Assembly (NCBI GenBank): GCA_029213075.1
Contig: JARGPO010000089.1
Span: forward strand, 20,796-84,795
Direction of reading: 5' to 3'
Length of the DNA: 64,000 nucleotides
Source: Legionellaceae bacterium
Lineage (GTDB): Bacteria > Pseudomonadota > Gammaproteobacteria > Legionellales > Legionellaceae
Numbering within the stretch: the stretch's first letter is position 1; each line of letters opens with the position of its first letter. The notes beneath the pieces are model-generated. The model was not told where the DNA came from and made no database searches. It saw nothing but the letters and a program-made list of their open reading frames with translations. This document shows, in pieces, positions 18,089 through 27,501 of the stretch. The translations under genes were made by a program, and so were the position numbers.

Positions 18089-19105
18089 ATGAATGATAGT
18101 GGCCAAAAGAAGCAGATAAAAATTGATAAAATTCGACAGGAGCTAACTAAAATTGACAAGATTATGAGAAAGAATCACCCTTGGCTAAAATATCAATCAA
18201 CCATTGCTGTTCTAATTGCGCTCAGCTCCGCTATTGGTTTTGTCTGCTCGAGTTCTTTATATTTCTACGGCTACATCCCTGCTTGGCTATGCATCATTAT
18301 AAATGCCTTTTTATGTTCATTTATTCACGAGCTAGAGCACGATACATTCCACTTGTTATACTTCAAAAAACAACCCGTCATTCGTAACATTTTTTTAGCC
18401 TTTCTATGGTTATTTAAACCAAATACAATCAACCCTTGGGTACGAAGAAAAATTCATTTACATCATCATAAAAGCTCTGGAACACCAGACGATCAAGAGG
18501 AGCGTTTAATAGGTAATGGCTTACCTTATACTGCAAAAAGATTTTTTATCATGCTCGACCCGTTTTTTGCCCTATTACAATTTAAACATTTGCAAAAAGA
18601 TTCTAAAACCTTTCAACCATATTTACTGATAAGTGCACTTTTCCCCATGTGTATCTTGTTTGCTAGCATTTTACTAGCATGGATTTCTTTCTATTTTGTT
18701 ATAGTGGCTAATCACCTTTTTAATCTTGACTGGCAAACGCTCTCTATTGTGAATAAACATATTGACCTTCTCAACTTCTTGATGGTTATCTATATTTCAC
18801 CAGCAATTCTAAGGGTATTTTGTTTACAATTTATTTCATCTAGCATTCATTATTATGGTGGGGTCGACCAAATAACAAAACAAACGCAGGTTATAACTAA
18901 ATGGTATTTAAAACCAATGCAATGGCTATGCTGCTCTTTTGGAGAAACTCACGCTATTCATCATATTTGGGTGGCACAACCCTTTTATTTACGTCACATG
19001 ACACATAAAGCAAGCCATGCGGTTATGTATCAAAATGGTATACGCTTTAATGATATGGGAACATTCAAAAGACACAATCATTATGATAAAAAAAATAACA
19101 GATAA
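18089..19105 (+). CDS. Membrane fatty-acid desaturase/hydroxylase family protein
   Basis: A 338-residue integral membrane di-iron enzyme. It has hydrophobic pairs at about 37-80 and 180-250 and three His clusters typical of the desaturase superfamily: HELEHDTFH, HLHHHK and HAIHH. It probably modifies acyl chains or another lipid, but the substrate cannot be told from sequence. ATG 18089 (MNDSGQKKQ) has ACAGG eight bases upstream and is preferred to the GTG at 18068. It has its own promoter after the fabI terminator. Confidence 0.8.
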   Translation: MNDSGQKKQIKIDKIRQELTKIDKIMRKNHPWLKYQSTIAVLIALSSAIGFVCSSSLYFYGYIPAWLCIIINAFLCSFIHELEHDTFHLLYFKKQPVIRNIFLAFLWLFKPNTINPWVRRKIHLHHHKSSGTPDDQEERLIGNGLPYTAKRFFIMLDPFFALLQFKHLQKDSKTFQPYLLISALFPMCILFASILLAWISFYFVIVANHLFNLDWQTLSIVNKHIDLLNFLMVIYISPAILRVFCLQFISSSIHYYGGVDQITKQTQVITKWYLKPMQWLCCSFGETHAIHHIWVAQPFYLRHMTHKASHAVMYQNGIRFNDMGTFKRHNHYDKKNNR

Positions 19106-19194
19106 GCCCGCCATCTCAACTATCAGGAAAGTTATCCTTTTAGTCAAGAAGACGGATAGTTACAAGTAATTTAAAATATTTTAAAAATCCCATA

Positions 19195-20487
19195 TCAAGA
19201 CGATTTTTTTAATCCTCGCAATACTTTATCTGCTGCTTCTTGAGTCACACGAATTTCATCATCCCCATGAGCACTTGAGATAAATCCAGCTTCATACAGT
19301 GATGGCGCAAAATATATACCTAAATCCAACATAGCATGATAGAATTTTTTAAATTTTTCTTCATCAGATGAAGCAACATCAGCAAGACTTGAAACCTTCT
19401 CTTTTTCAGAAAAGCAAAAACCAAACATCCCACCAATATTTGTTCCACAAAAAGGCTCATCATGTGCGGCAAATACTTCTGCCAAAGACTTAATTAACGA
19501 TGCCGATTTTTGTTCTAATTGAGGGTAAAAGTCTGGTTTTTCAAGTTCAGCCAAAGTTGCAAGTCCGGCGGCCATTGCCAATGGGTTACCAGATAACGTT
19601 CCTGCTTGATATACTTGTCCAACAGGAGCAAGATTAGACATAATATCAGCCCTACCACCCAAAGCACCAACTGGCATTCCACCACCAATTACTTTACCAA
19701 GAGTAGTTAAATCAGGTCGAATACCATAAACTTCCTGTGCACCACCTAATGCAACCCTAAATCCAGTCATGACTTCATCAAAAATTAATATAGTTTGATA
19801 CTCATCACAAAGCTCTCTTAACCCCTGCAGAAAATCAGGGTTCGGTTTCACTAACCCCATATTACCAGCAATAGGTTCAACAATTATGGCAGCAATATCA
19901 TCGCTATGTTGCGAAAATAATTCTCTAACCGCATCTAAATCGTTAAAGTTCACGGTTAAAGTATGTTCGGTCGCTCCAGAAACGACACCAGGAGATGAAG
20001 GAATTCCTAAAGTTAATAACCCAGAACCTGCTTTAACTAATAAACCATCACTATGGCCATGATAGCAACCATTGAATTTTATGATTTTAGATTTGTTAGT
20101 ATAACCTCTGGCTAAGCGAATTGCCGTCATAGTTGCTTCGGTACCAGAATTTACCATACGAACCATTTCGATTGATGGAACTAAATTAACAACTTTTTCA
20201 GCTAGTTCAATTTCAAGCTCGGTTGGCGCACCAAAGCTCATACCATTTTGAAGTGCACGTTCAACTGCTTGAATAACTTTTGGATGACAGTGCCCAAGAA
20301 TTAATGGACCCCAAGAGCCAACATAATCAATATAACGATTATCATCAGCGTCTATCATATACGCGCCTTCACCTTTTTTAAAAAACACAGGAGTTCCACC
20401 GACACCTTTAAAGGCTCGAACAGGAGAATTTACCCCGCCTGGAATAACCATCTGAGAGCGTATAAATAATTTTTCACTATTTGTCAT
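19195..20487 (-). CDS. hemL: Glutamate-1-semialdehyde 2,1-aminomutase
   Basis: A 430-residue PLP enzyme converting glutamate-1-semialdehyde to 5-aminolevulinate for haem synthesis. Conserved segments: [48 protein letters not shown] and the PLP-lysine motif [17 protein letters not shown]. Divergent from the FlgM-like gene with 65 bases between. Confidence 0.97.
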   Translation of the reverse strand: MTNSEKLFIRSQMVIPGGVNSPVRAFKGVGGTPVFFKKGEGAYMIDADDNRYIDYVGSWGPLILGHCHPKVIQAVERALQNGMSFGAPTELEIELAEKVVNLVPSIEMVRMVNSGTEATMTAIRLARGYTNKSKIIKFNGCYHGHSDGLLVKAGSGLLTLGIPSSPGVVSGATEHTLTVNFNDLDAVRELFSQHSDDIAAIIVEPIAGNMGLVKPNPDFLQGLRELCDEYQTILIFDEVMTGFRVALGGAQEVYGIRPDLTTLGKVIGGGMPVGALGGRADIMSNLAPVGQVYQAGTLSGNPLAMAAGLATLAELEKPDFYPQLEQKSASLIKSLAEVFAAHDEPFCGTNIGGMFGFCFSEKEKVSSLADVASSDEEKFKKFYHAMLDLGIYFAPSLYEAGFISSAHGDDEIRVTQEAADKVLRGLKKSS

Positions 20488-20552
20488 AAAATTCCTAAAG
20501 TTTTTTTTATTACTGCCGATAAGAATTGGAATTATAACACTTAGGATTTTCT

Positions 20553-20753
20553 ATGAGCAAACAAAATTCAAGCTTAAACGATCTGGTTCGGCCATTAATA
20601 ACTGAGTTATTAAATACAGATAAAATTGATACCGTAAAAACGCAAATTATCAAAGAAGAAATAAAAAATAATGAATACAAAATTAATCACAAAAATATAG
20701 CCAGTAAAATGCTTGAGTTTGCTACTGTAAAAATAGAAGAACCTATCGTTTAA
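20553..20753 (+). CDS. Small FlgM-like (anti-sigma28-type) protein
   Basis: A 66-residue protein. The C-terminal two thirds (DTVKTQIIKEEIKNNEYKIN then HKNIASKMLEFA) match the FlgM pattern: an alternating charged helix, a short N-x-Y-x-I turn and an IA-x-KML helix. FlgM binds and inhibits the flagellar sigma factor FliA. No flagellar genes are in the window. It may instead be a FlgM-fold relic or regulate another sigma factor. AGGA precedes the ATG; a beta-barrel-like gene follows after 28 bases. Confidence 0.6.
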   Translation: MSKQNSSLNDLVRPLITELLNTDKIDTVKTQIIKEEIKNNEYKINHKNIASKMLEFATVKIEEPIV

Positions 20754-20781
20754 TCGTAAAATAACTAGGATTTACAATGTA

Positions 20782-21828
20782 ATGAAATATATCTTTAGCG
20801 TTTTGACCCTGTTATTTACTCTAGCATTTAATTCTGTCTACGCTCTTGAACCTTGGTTTACTGATCCAATTATTGCCGATCATGCTGATATTGTCCCGTT
20901 AGGCCACGAACAACTAGATCTATACTTAAGTGATACGACTAATTACGGTATATATGACGAACATCACTCTTTCACTCCAACTCCCAACTACTATAGCCGA
21001 GATCTCCAACCTCAATATATATTTGGACTCACAAAAAATATTGATTGTGAGGTTGATCTGGATTTTGTTCGAAATGAAAATGATGGTAAGTCCTCTACGG
21101 GTATTGGTGACACAGTTATAATGCTTGGTTATCAACTCTCAACACAAAAAAACAATAAAAACAAATCAGACATAAGAATCCTGTTTTCAACAATTTTTCC
21201 AACAGGGCGCTTCGATAAACTATTACCAGGGACTCACACAGCCGATGCAACCGGTGCGGGTAGTTATCAACCTAGTATTGGCCTACTTTTTCAGCATCTA
21301 TTTGCATTAAAAAATGGCCATTATTTAAAAGCTTTTGCTGAAACAAATATAAGATATGCATCAGATGTAACAATTGAGGGATTAAGTGCATATGGAGGAA
21401 CAATTCATACTCAAGGAAAAATGCGACCTGGAAATTCAATGGACCTTGATTTGGCAGCAGAATATAACCTTACACAGAACTGGGCTCTAGCTTTTGAGAC
21501 TTTTGTTTATGCTCAACAACCATCAGCATTTAAAGGTAGAATTACCCCTGATGTTGAAAGGTTTATCCAAAGACTAAATGGATTAAGACGACGAATTGGT
21601 AATAGAACTTCTATTATTCGCAATGAGTATATGCCGACAAACCATAACATTGGTAATGGATCCTTTATAGGAAGTGGCAGTGTATTTATGTTCACTATTC
21701 TGCCAGCCATTGAGTATAATATATCAGCAAACTTTGGATTTATTGGTGGTGTGTGGTTAAGTATTGGTGGAAAAAACACCCCAGCATTTTATTCTCCTAC
21801 AATAGGTTTCTCTAAAAAGTGGGGTTAG
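20782..21828 (+). CDS. Outer-membrane beta-barrel-like protein of unknown function
   Basis: A 348-residue protein with a signal peptide (MKYIFSVLTLLFTLAFNSVYA). The body has alternating strands with many aromatic and Gly residues, and resembles the phenol-degradation meta-pathway/transporter-like barrel family (LQPQYIFGLTKNIDCEVDL, STGIGDTVIMLGYQL). Predicted location is the outer membrane, as a channel of unknown specificity. The start is preceded by an AUG-UAA mini-ORF that overlaps the ATG by one base (see findings). Confidence 0.7.
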   Translation: MKYIFSVLTLLFTLAFNSVYALEPWFTDPIIADHADIVPLGHEQLDLYLSDTTNYGIYDEHHSFTPTPNYYSRDLQPQYIFGLTKNIDCEVDLDFVRNENDGKSSTGIGDTVIMLGYQLSTQKNNKNKSDIRILFSTIFPTGRFDKLLPGTHTADATGAGSYQPSIGLLFQHLFALKNGHYLKAFAETNIRYASDVTIEGLSAYGGTIHTQGKMRPGNSMDLDLAAEYNLTQNWALAFETFVYAQQPSAFKGRITPDVERFIQRLNGLRRRIGNRTSIIRNEYMPTNHNIGNGSFIGSGSVFMFTILPAIEYNISANFGFIGGVWLSIGGKNTPAFYSPTIGFSKKWG

Positions 21829-21833
21829 AATTT

Positions 21834-22577
21834 CTACTTAGGCTCAAGTCGAACAGCCCCGTCAAAACGAATAACTTCACCATTAATAAATTTATTTTCA
21901 ATAAGATGCTTAGCTAAAGATGCAAACTCATTTGGCAAACCTAATCTTTTTGGATAAATAGCTGACTCAGTCAAAGCATCCTGAACTTCTTGTGGCATAT
22001 TCAGTAACATAGGTGTTGCAATTAAGCCTGGGGCAATCGTATTTACCCGAATACCATGTTGCGCTAATTCTCTAGCCGCTGGCAATGTCATTGCCACAAC
22101 TCCTCCTTTAGACGCACTATATGCCAATTGACCAATTTGTCCTTCATAAGCAGCAATAGATGCCGTATTTAAAATAACTCCGCGCTCATTTTCATCATTA
22201 AGCGCAGGCAATGTCAGCATTGCTTCAGTTACAAGGCGCATCACGTTAAAAGTACCAATTAGATTAATATCAATTACAGTTTTAAAATCATCAAGAGGCA
22301 TAGCGCCGTTTCTTCCAACCATTCTTTTGGCAGGAGCAACCCCGGCACAATTTATACAGATTCTAGGAACGCCAACTTTTTCAATTGTATATTGAAGGGC
22401 TTCTTTGATAGATTCTTCCGAACGAACATCACATAAAAAAGATTCAAACTTAGAGTTTTCAATTTGCTTATCCCAAACAACAACTTCCACCCCATGCTCA
22501 CTTAACTCTTCGGCACAAGCATTCCCCATTCCTGATGCGCCACCGGTAATTACGGCGACTTGCTTATTTAATTCCAT
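21834..22577 (-). CDS. SDR-family dehydrogenase (3-hydroxyacyl-CoA dehydrogenase type-2-like)
   Basis: A 247-residue classical short-chain dehydrogenase. It has an NAD-binding TGGASGMG motif, [10 protein letters not shown], catalytic Ser in [10 protein letters not shown] and YSASK (Tyr-x3-Lys), and [15 protein letters not shown] after the active site. The inserted [21 protein letters not shown] segment resembles HSD10-type 3-hydroxyacyl-CoA dehydrogenases, suggesting fatty-acid or isoleucine breakdown; substrate is inferred. It lies 23 bases after the isochorismatase-like gene on the same strand. Confidence 0.85.
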   Translation of the reverse strand: MELNKQVAVITGGASGMGNACAEELSEHGVEVVVWDKQIENSKFESFLCDVRSEESIKEALQYTIEKVGVPRICINCAGVAPAKRMVGRNGAMPLDDFKTVIDINLIGTFNVMRLVTEAMLTLPALNDENERGVILNTASIAAYEGQIGQLAYSASKGGVVAMTLPAARELAQHGIRVNTIAPGLIATPMLLNMPQEVQDALTESAIYPKRLGLPNEFASLAKHLIENKFINGEVIRFDGAVRLEPK

Positions 22578-22600
22578 TCATATCTCCTATAATATATATA

Positions 22601-23143
22601 CTATATAAAAGCTTTGCTCAAAGCCTTAAATACTGAAGTACCTGCTTGCTCCATCCATTCAAAAAATACCATTTCCCGAGTTACCAAACGAACTCCTTCG
22701 GCGCGCATACGATCAAGGGCTGCGTTATGATCTAAACTAGACCTGCTGCTAACAGCATCAATGACCACATAAACTTCTGCACCATCCTCGATTAAATCTA
22801 GTGCTGTTTGTAAAACACAAACATGTGTTTCTATTCCGGCGATAACAGCTTGTTTTTTATTAATATTTTGCCAGTGCTTTGCAAAAACAGGATCACGATA
22901 ACAAGAGAAATGTACTTTATCTATATCTGTTTTACCTGGCATGATTTTTCGTAGATCTTCAACTGTATGACCTAAACCCTTGCTGTATTGCTCGCTTACC
23001 AAAAGAGGGACATCAAGTTCGCTCGCCGCACGCATTAACCACTGACAACTAGAAATTAACTTATCAGGATTCATAACTAGGGGAGTCAATTTTTCCTGAA
23101 CATCAATTAATAATAAGCAGGATTTGTCTTTTTGTAATAACAT
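22601..23143 (-). CDS. Isochorismatase-family (YcaC-like) cysteine hydrolase
   Basis: A 180-residue alpha/beta hydrolase of the isochorismatase family. The expected triad is present: Asp14 in LLLIDVQEKL, a Lys in DIDKVHFSC, and the nucleophilic Cys in GIETHVCVLQTALDL with its cis-peptide IE. The substrate is unknown; members act on amides or are orphan hydrolases. Probably cotranscribed with the SDR gene downstream. Confidence 0.85.
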   Translation of the reverse strand: MLLQKDKSCLLLIDVQEKLTPLVMNPDKLISSCQWLMRAASELDVPLLVSEQYSKGLGHTVEDLRKIMPGKTDIDKVHFSCYRDPVFAKHWQNINKKQAVIAGIETHVCVLQTALDLIEDGAEVYVVIDAVSSRSSLDHNAALDRMRAEGVRLVTREMVFFEWMEQAGTSVFKALSKAFI

Positions 23144-23255
23144 ATTTGTCTCCCAAGATATTCATTGCTAAAAACATCATAATTAAGGTCTATCTAAATT
23201 GCAATTTTCATAATACAATACAAATCCTTTAGCGTTATGTTTGATATTCACAAAA

Positions 23256-23283
23256 TTGCTCAAGTATAACGAAAAGATATACT
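23256..23283 (+). promoter_or_regulatory. Sigma70-type promoter of rdgC
   Basis: -35 TTGCTC (23256-23261), 16-base spacer, -10 TATACT (23278-23283); the rdgC ATG is 40 bases downstream. Confidence 0.5.
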
Positions 23284-23322
23284 CAATTCTCTTATCTTAT
23301 AAAAATATGGTGGTTACCAAAT

Positions 23323-24252
23323 ATGTGGTTTAATAATGCTCTAATATATCAATACGAACTAGAACAAGATGAAAATTTAACGGAACTGTTGGCTGAAGAA
23401 AGACTTAAACCATGCCCTCCTCATGCACGTTTTATTTATGGGTGGTTACCAGCTGTAGCTGATGAACTAGTTTATGAAGTTTCTGGAAGCTCTGTTATTT
23501 GCCTTGGCAAAGAAGAGCGCATTCTACCAAGAAGCGTAGTTCAAAGACATTTATCAGAAAAAATTTCTGAAATTGAACAACAACGTGGATTCCCTGTTAA
23601 AAGATCTGAAAAGGGCCAAATGGCTGAAGACATTGAGTTTGAATTATTACCCAAGTCTTTTTGCCTACAAAAAAAATTAAATGCACTTCTAGATCAATCA
23701 AGTAAAAGGCTAATTATTAACACAAGTAGTAACACTCAAGCCGCTCAATTAACGGCTCTTCTTAGAAAATCGGTTCCAGGAATTAAATTAACCCCTTTAA
23801 ACACGGAAACCAATTTAGCTAGTCTTTTTGCTAGCTGGATAAAAGATCCAAGTTCATTGCCTGCTAATCTAGAACTAGCGTCAAACTGTTTGCTTTTCTC
23901 TCAAGATGACGAGAAGAAACAGTTTAATTGTAAAGGATACGAACTTCCTGCAGAAGAAGTTGATTCATTGTTAACACAAGGTTTGGTTGCTGCTGAAATT
24001 TCATTGATATGGAATGAAAGAGTTCAATTCACACTCACTCAAGATTTAACTTTTAAAAAATTAAAATGCTTAGATTATTTAGTTGATGAATTTCAAGAAA
24101 CTAAAGACTTAGAAGATGAAGCCTCGCAACAAGATGCTGCTATTACCCTTTTATCTTTAGAATTACGTAGCTTATTTGATGATTTATTTCCAATATTAAC
24201 AAGTACAGCCACAGAAAATACTAAGCCAACCGAGACTTTATGTGAGGTTTAA
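23323..24252 (+). CDS. rdgC: Recombination-associated protein RdgC
   Basis: A 309-residue ring-forming DNA-binding protein that limits RecA activity. It starts MWFNNALIYQYEL as is typical, and has LPRSVVQRHLSEKISEIEQQRG followed by MAEDIEFELLPKSF, the family's strongest block. The length is close to that of E. coli RdgC (303). bamD starts about 10-16 bases downstream. Confidence 0.93.
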   Translation: MWFNNALIYQYELEQDENLTELLAEERLKPCPPHARFIYGWLPAVADELVYEVSGSSVICLGKEERILPRSVVQRHLSEKISEIEQQRGFPVKRSEKGQMAEDIEFELLPKSFCLQKKLNALLDQSSKRLIINTSSNTQAAQLTALLRKSVPGIKLTPLNTETNLASLFASWIKDPSSLPANLELASNCLLFSQDDEKKQFNCKGYELPAEEVDSLLTQGLVAAEISLIWNERVQFTLTQDLTFKKLKCLDYLVDEFQETKDLEDEASQQDAAITLLSLELRSLFDDLFPILTSTATENTKPTETLCEV

Positions 24253-24267
24253 CTGGTAGATATGATT

Positions 24268-25041
24268 ATGAAAAAAGCTAGTATATTATTAATTTTGGTA
24301 TTATCACTCTCTTTAACCGCATGCAAACACTGGTGGGGTGGAGTTGATGATGAGAATCCATATGCAGGTATGTCTGCTAAAGAAATATATACTGAAGGCG
24401 TTAGCGCACTTTCAAAAAAACAATATACCGAGTCGATAAAAAAGTTCGAAGCATTAGATACAATGTATCCATTCAACGACTATGCTGAACAAGCTCAAAT
24501 CAACTTAATCTATGCATATTTTGAAAAGGAAGACTATCCATCTACCGCAGCAACAGCAGAAAGGTTTATTCACCTATATCCTCGTGCTAAAAGAGTTGAC
24601 TATGCGCATTACATGAAAGGCATGGCAAACTTCAATCAAGTACGTGGAGCGCTGGCTACAGTTCTACCAATGGATCTTTCTTGGAGGGATCCTGGCACAC
24701 AATCACAGGCATATTCTGATTTTGCAACATTGGTACAAAAATTTCCAAACAGTACCTATAAACCTAGTTCTCTTCAACATATGATCTATTTAAGAAATAT
24801 GTTCGCTCAAAGGGAACTAAATACCGCTTTATACTACTATGATAGAAAAATGTATGTTGCTGCAATTGAAAGAGCCAATTACCTAATCAAAACCTATCCG
24901 CAAGCTCCTAGCGCTGAAAGTGCATTGGGTCTTGTTTATCATGCTAATCTGAACCTAGGATTACATAAAACGGCAGCGGATAACCTAAAGGTATATCAAG
25001 CAACATACCATACAACTCCTAAAAACGTGAAAATAACTTAA
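24268..25041 (+). CDS. bamD: Outer-membrane assembly lipoprotein BamD
   Basis: A 257-residue lipoprotein of the BAM complex, which inserts beta-barrels into the outer membrane. It has a lipoprotein signal ending LSLTAC (lipobox) followed by TPR repeats with the conserved YPFNDYAEQAQINLIYAYF and family motifs RVDYAHYMKGMANF and LVQKFPNSTY. ATG at 24268 (MKKAS) is preferred to the in-frame ATG at 24262. A 12-bp-stem hairpin follows. Confidence 0.95.
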   Translation: MKKASILLILVLSLSLTACKHWWGGVDDENPYAGMSAKEIYTEGVSALSKKQYTESIKKFEALDTMYPFNDYAEQAQINLIYAYFEKEDYPSTAATAERFIHLYPRAKRVDYAHYMKGMANFNQVRGALATVLPMDLSWRDPGTQSQAYSDFATLVQKFPNSTYKPSSLQHMIYLRNMFAQRELNTALYYYDRKMYVAAIERANYLIKTYPQAPSAESALGLVYHANLNLGLHKTAADNLKVYQATYHTTPKNVKIT

Positions 25042-25062
25042 GATAAAGTTTTAAAAGAAATG

Positions 25063-25102
25063 GCGGTTAATTAACTTTGTAAATAAAGGCTTAATTAACC
25101 GC
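25063..25102 (+). terminator. 12-bp perfect stem hairpin after bamD
   Basis: GCGGTTAATTAA (25063-25074) pairs with TTAATTAACCGC (25091-25102) around a 16-base loop, 21 bases after the bamD stop. No T-tract follows, so it may be a terminator, an mRNA 3' stabiliser or part of a repeat. Confidence 0.5.
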
Positions 25103-25200
25103 TGATAATTAAATGTTTTCTACAATCTTAGAACCGTACGTGCACCGCTATCGTATTCGCCCACCTTAAAACAATCACGGGTTTTAGCCCAGTTAAGAGA

Positions 25201-25698
25201 TTACAGGCTCATAGAATTACCAGCTTCAGATTTAATATCGGCTATAGCTTGATCAAAATCAAATTTCCCGCTCGCGTCTCTTATACTCAAGATTTCATCA
25301 GAAGTTTTTTCGGAATCTACTCTTATAAAAGATCCACTACCATCTGAGTAACCATTTACTTTTCCTGTTTTTGGATCGCAGCGTATAAATTTTATATTTT
25401 TTTCAGCTGCTTCATCTAAAAATTCATCTGCAGTTTTCTCGTCCGGAAAAGAAAGTTTTATTTCACTATCTTTAGAGCTTTCAGGTTCTCTACACCAAGG
25501 TTCTTTACTATATTTTTCCATATAGAGGTCTTTTAATTTTTTCTTACTATCAGACAAGATTTCAACACAATTATCACTAGTAGGCTTATCTTTATTCTCA
25601 GCATTTGGAATATTAGATAGTTGGAATCGTTGATATCTGGCCTCGCGTTCTTCTCGAGCAATTCTTACATTCCTCTCTTCTTCAGTTTCTTCATTCAT
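25201..25698 (-). CDS. Hypothetical acidic protein
   Basis: A 165-residue soluble protein that I do not recognise. It is highly charged, starting MNEETEEERNVRIAREERE as a predicted helix, with no signal peptide or membrane segment. It contains GKVNGYSDGSGSFIRVDSE, a possible beta-turn region. It lies in a small accessory island between bamD and kdsA with tRNA-Ser. No ribosome-binding site better than weak purines is visible, so it is somewhat uncertain. Confidence 0.5.
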   Translation of the reverse strand: MNEETEEERNVRIAREEREARYQRFQLSNIPNAENKDKPTSDNCVEILSDSKKKLKDLYMEKYSKEPWCREPESSKDSEIKLSFPDEKTADEFLDEAAEKNIKFIRCDPKTGKVNGYSDGSGSFIRVDSEKTSDEILSIRDASGKFDFDQAIADIKSEAGNSMSL

Positions 25699-25797
25699 TA
25701 CAGTCCAACTATCTTAATAAATATACTTTTATTATAGCCTAATTATAATGAATTATAAGTTTCAGATTAAATTGTCAAACCAATTTTAAAAAAACAG

Positions 25798-25826
25798 TTG
25801 CATCCAACAACTGTCTGTTATAAAAT
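25798..25826 (+). promoter_or_regulatory. Promoter of tRNA-Ser
   Basis: -35 TTGCAT (25798-25803), 17-base spacer, -10 TAAAAT (25821-25826), seven bases before the mature tRNA 5' end. Confidence 0.55.
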
Positions 25827-25833
25827 TCGTGAC

Positions 25834-25921
25834 GGAGAGGTGGCAGAGTGGTCGAATGCGGCGGTCTTGAAAACCGTTGAAGGGAAACCTTCCCAGGGTT
25901 CGAATCCCTGTCTCTCCGCCA
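25834..25921 (+). tRNA. tRNA-Ser (anticodon UGA)
   Basis: An 88-base class II tRNA. GGAGAGG pairs with TCTCTCC (one G-T pair) in the acceptor stem. The anticodon loop CTTGAAA carries TGA at 25868-25870. A long variable arm (GAAGGGAAACCTTC) and GGTTCGAATCC in the T arm are present, with discriminator G and encoded CCA (25919-25921). Confidence 0.97.
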
Positions 25922-25980
25922 AAACGTAGATAGTCAAAAAATATTCCTACTCAACAAACTACCCAATTATTATTAATTTC

Positions 25981-27501
25981 TCACACATGCTCACTTAATG
26001 ATGATTTTTGTAATTCTTCACTTTGCTTCATATCCAACTCACCACCTACATTCAAACAAGAAACAGTAGCAATAGATACAACCGCCGGCTTTGCAAAAGT
26101 AAGCTTTTTAAGAGGAGCATATAACTCATAATTATTATCTTTAGCATACTTTAATATATCCGCTCCAGTTAAGTCACCTTGCCCATTAGTATTTGAACAA
26201 TTAAACTTAGCTTTTATATTTTCTCGACTGCAAAAAGAGATAATTATATTGTTGATACTAGGGATGTTTTTCCTCATCATAACCAAGATTAATTTAAAAT
26301 ATGACTCTTCATCAGCAGCGTTAATTTCCATATCAGTTATATTCTTAGCACATCTATAACTATCAAGATCAACTCCCATAGCCAATAATGCTACCCGTAA
26401 ATGGATCTCCATATACTCATCATACTCTCCAGAAAGCAATATTTCGCGACTTAAGAGAATTTCTTCAAGCTCAAGCATTACATCAATTATCATAGGCTCT
26501 TTATCTTCTGGAGAATCTTCAAGCTCACAAGCTTCAAAAAGATATTGATATATTTGAATTAAAGCCCAATTAGGAACAGAGCGCCAAATTATATCTGTTC
26601 TTTCTGTAAATATTACGTGAGCATGCTTAATGAATTTTTGTTGAAAGATCTCATCAACACCAGGCTTGAGAGATACCTGGCTATATCTTAATTTGACGGC
26701 TGATATAACATCATAACCTCTTATGCAACCATCTTCTTCAATGTTTTGAATGAAATCCACACAAGTTTTTTTTGTATCTAAACTCTCTAAAAGACTAAAT
26801 TTCTCATGAATAAAATTAAGTGCTATAGCTGCAGCAGAAGGCTTAACATGGGTCACGACTATATTCACATAAAAACCATCCAAGCAAAGCTCCGCAGATA
26901 GTAGGATTATGGCCTCAACAAGTAATGGATCAAAACTTCTCTCAGCAAGATATTTAACCACCGCATCTGTCACCCGCTCTTTTAGCAAGAAAAGATTTGC
27001 TAGAGATAACTCGCGGTGCTTTTTTAAATAATCAACATTGCGACTGATATCTTCATCTACCAAAGTCTCTCTAGATAAAAACTGCTCACAATAATCCAAA
27101 TAAATATCTCTAGGAGGTTTTAGATGGTATAAATAATTGTGTCTTATACAATACTCAGTAATACACTTACAAACAGAATTTGGGTTTGGATCTCTGACTA
27201 TCCTAGAAAATAGAGCGTCTCTTTCATACTCAAGGATATTAGCCTCTAAAAAATCTTGATAATTCTCATATAACAACACCACCTGAGACTCAGAAAATTT
27301 TTTTAAATCTAAAAACCAAGCATTTTTATACTTTAGAAGCTTGGATATTAAGGAAAATAAATTACCAAGACCATTATAGTTTTCTATCTCATCACCTAAC
27401 TCATCAGGAAAAAGAAGTTTCTTTTTAATGGAGGATAATTTCGAGTAATAGCTTTTTAATTCGGCAATTTCAATATTTGCCAATTCTTCTAATGTCTGCA
27501 T
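25981..27501 (-). CDS. Hypothetical 506-residue helical protein
   Basis: I do not recognise this protein. It is soluble, mostly helical and acidic, without signal peptide, membrane segments or obvious repeats. It starts MQTLEELANIEIAELKSYYS. The C-terminus QSEELQKSSLSEHV carries a short acidic patch. It stands alone between tRNA-Ser and a structured intergenic element. Size, solubility, lack of relatives and the presence of a Dot/Icm system make a secreted effector possible, but nothing in the sequence proves this. Confidence 0.7.
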   Translation of the reverse strand: MQTLEELANIEIAELKSYYSKLSSIKKKLLFPDELGDEIENYNGLGNLFSLISKLLKYKNAWFLDLKKFSESQVVLLYENYQDFLEANILEYERDALFSRIVRDPNPNSVCKCITEYCIRHNYLYHLKPPRDIYLDYCEQFLSRETLVDEDISRNVDYLKKHRELSLANLFLLKERVTDAVVKYLAERSFDPLLVEAIILLSAELCLDGFYVNIVVTHVKPSAAAIALNFIHEKFSLLESLDTKKTCVDFIQNIEEDGCIRGYDVISAVKLRYSQVSLKPGVDEIFQQKFIKHAHVIFTERTDIIWRSVPNWALIQIYQYLFEACELEDSPEDKEPMIIDVMLELEEILLSREILLSGEYDEYMEIHLRVALLAMGVDLDSYRCAKNITDMEINAADEESYFKLILVMMRKNIPSINNIIISFCSRENIKAKFNCSNTNGQGDLTGADILKYAKDNNYELYAPLKKLTFAKPAVVSIATVSCLNVGGELDMKQSEELQKSSLSEHV

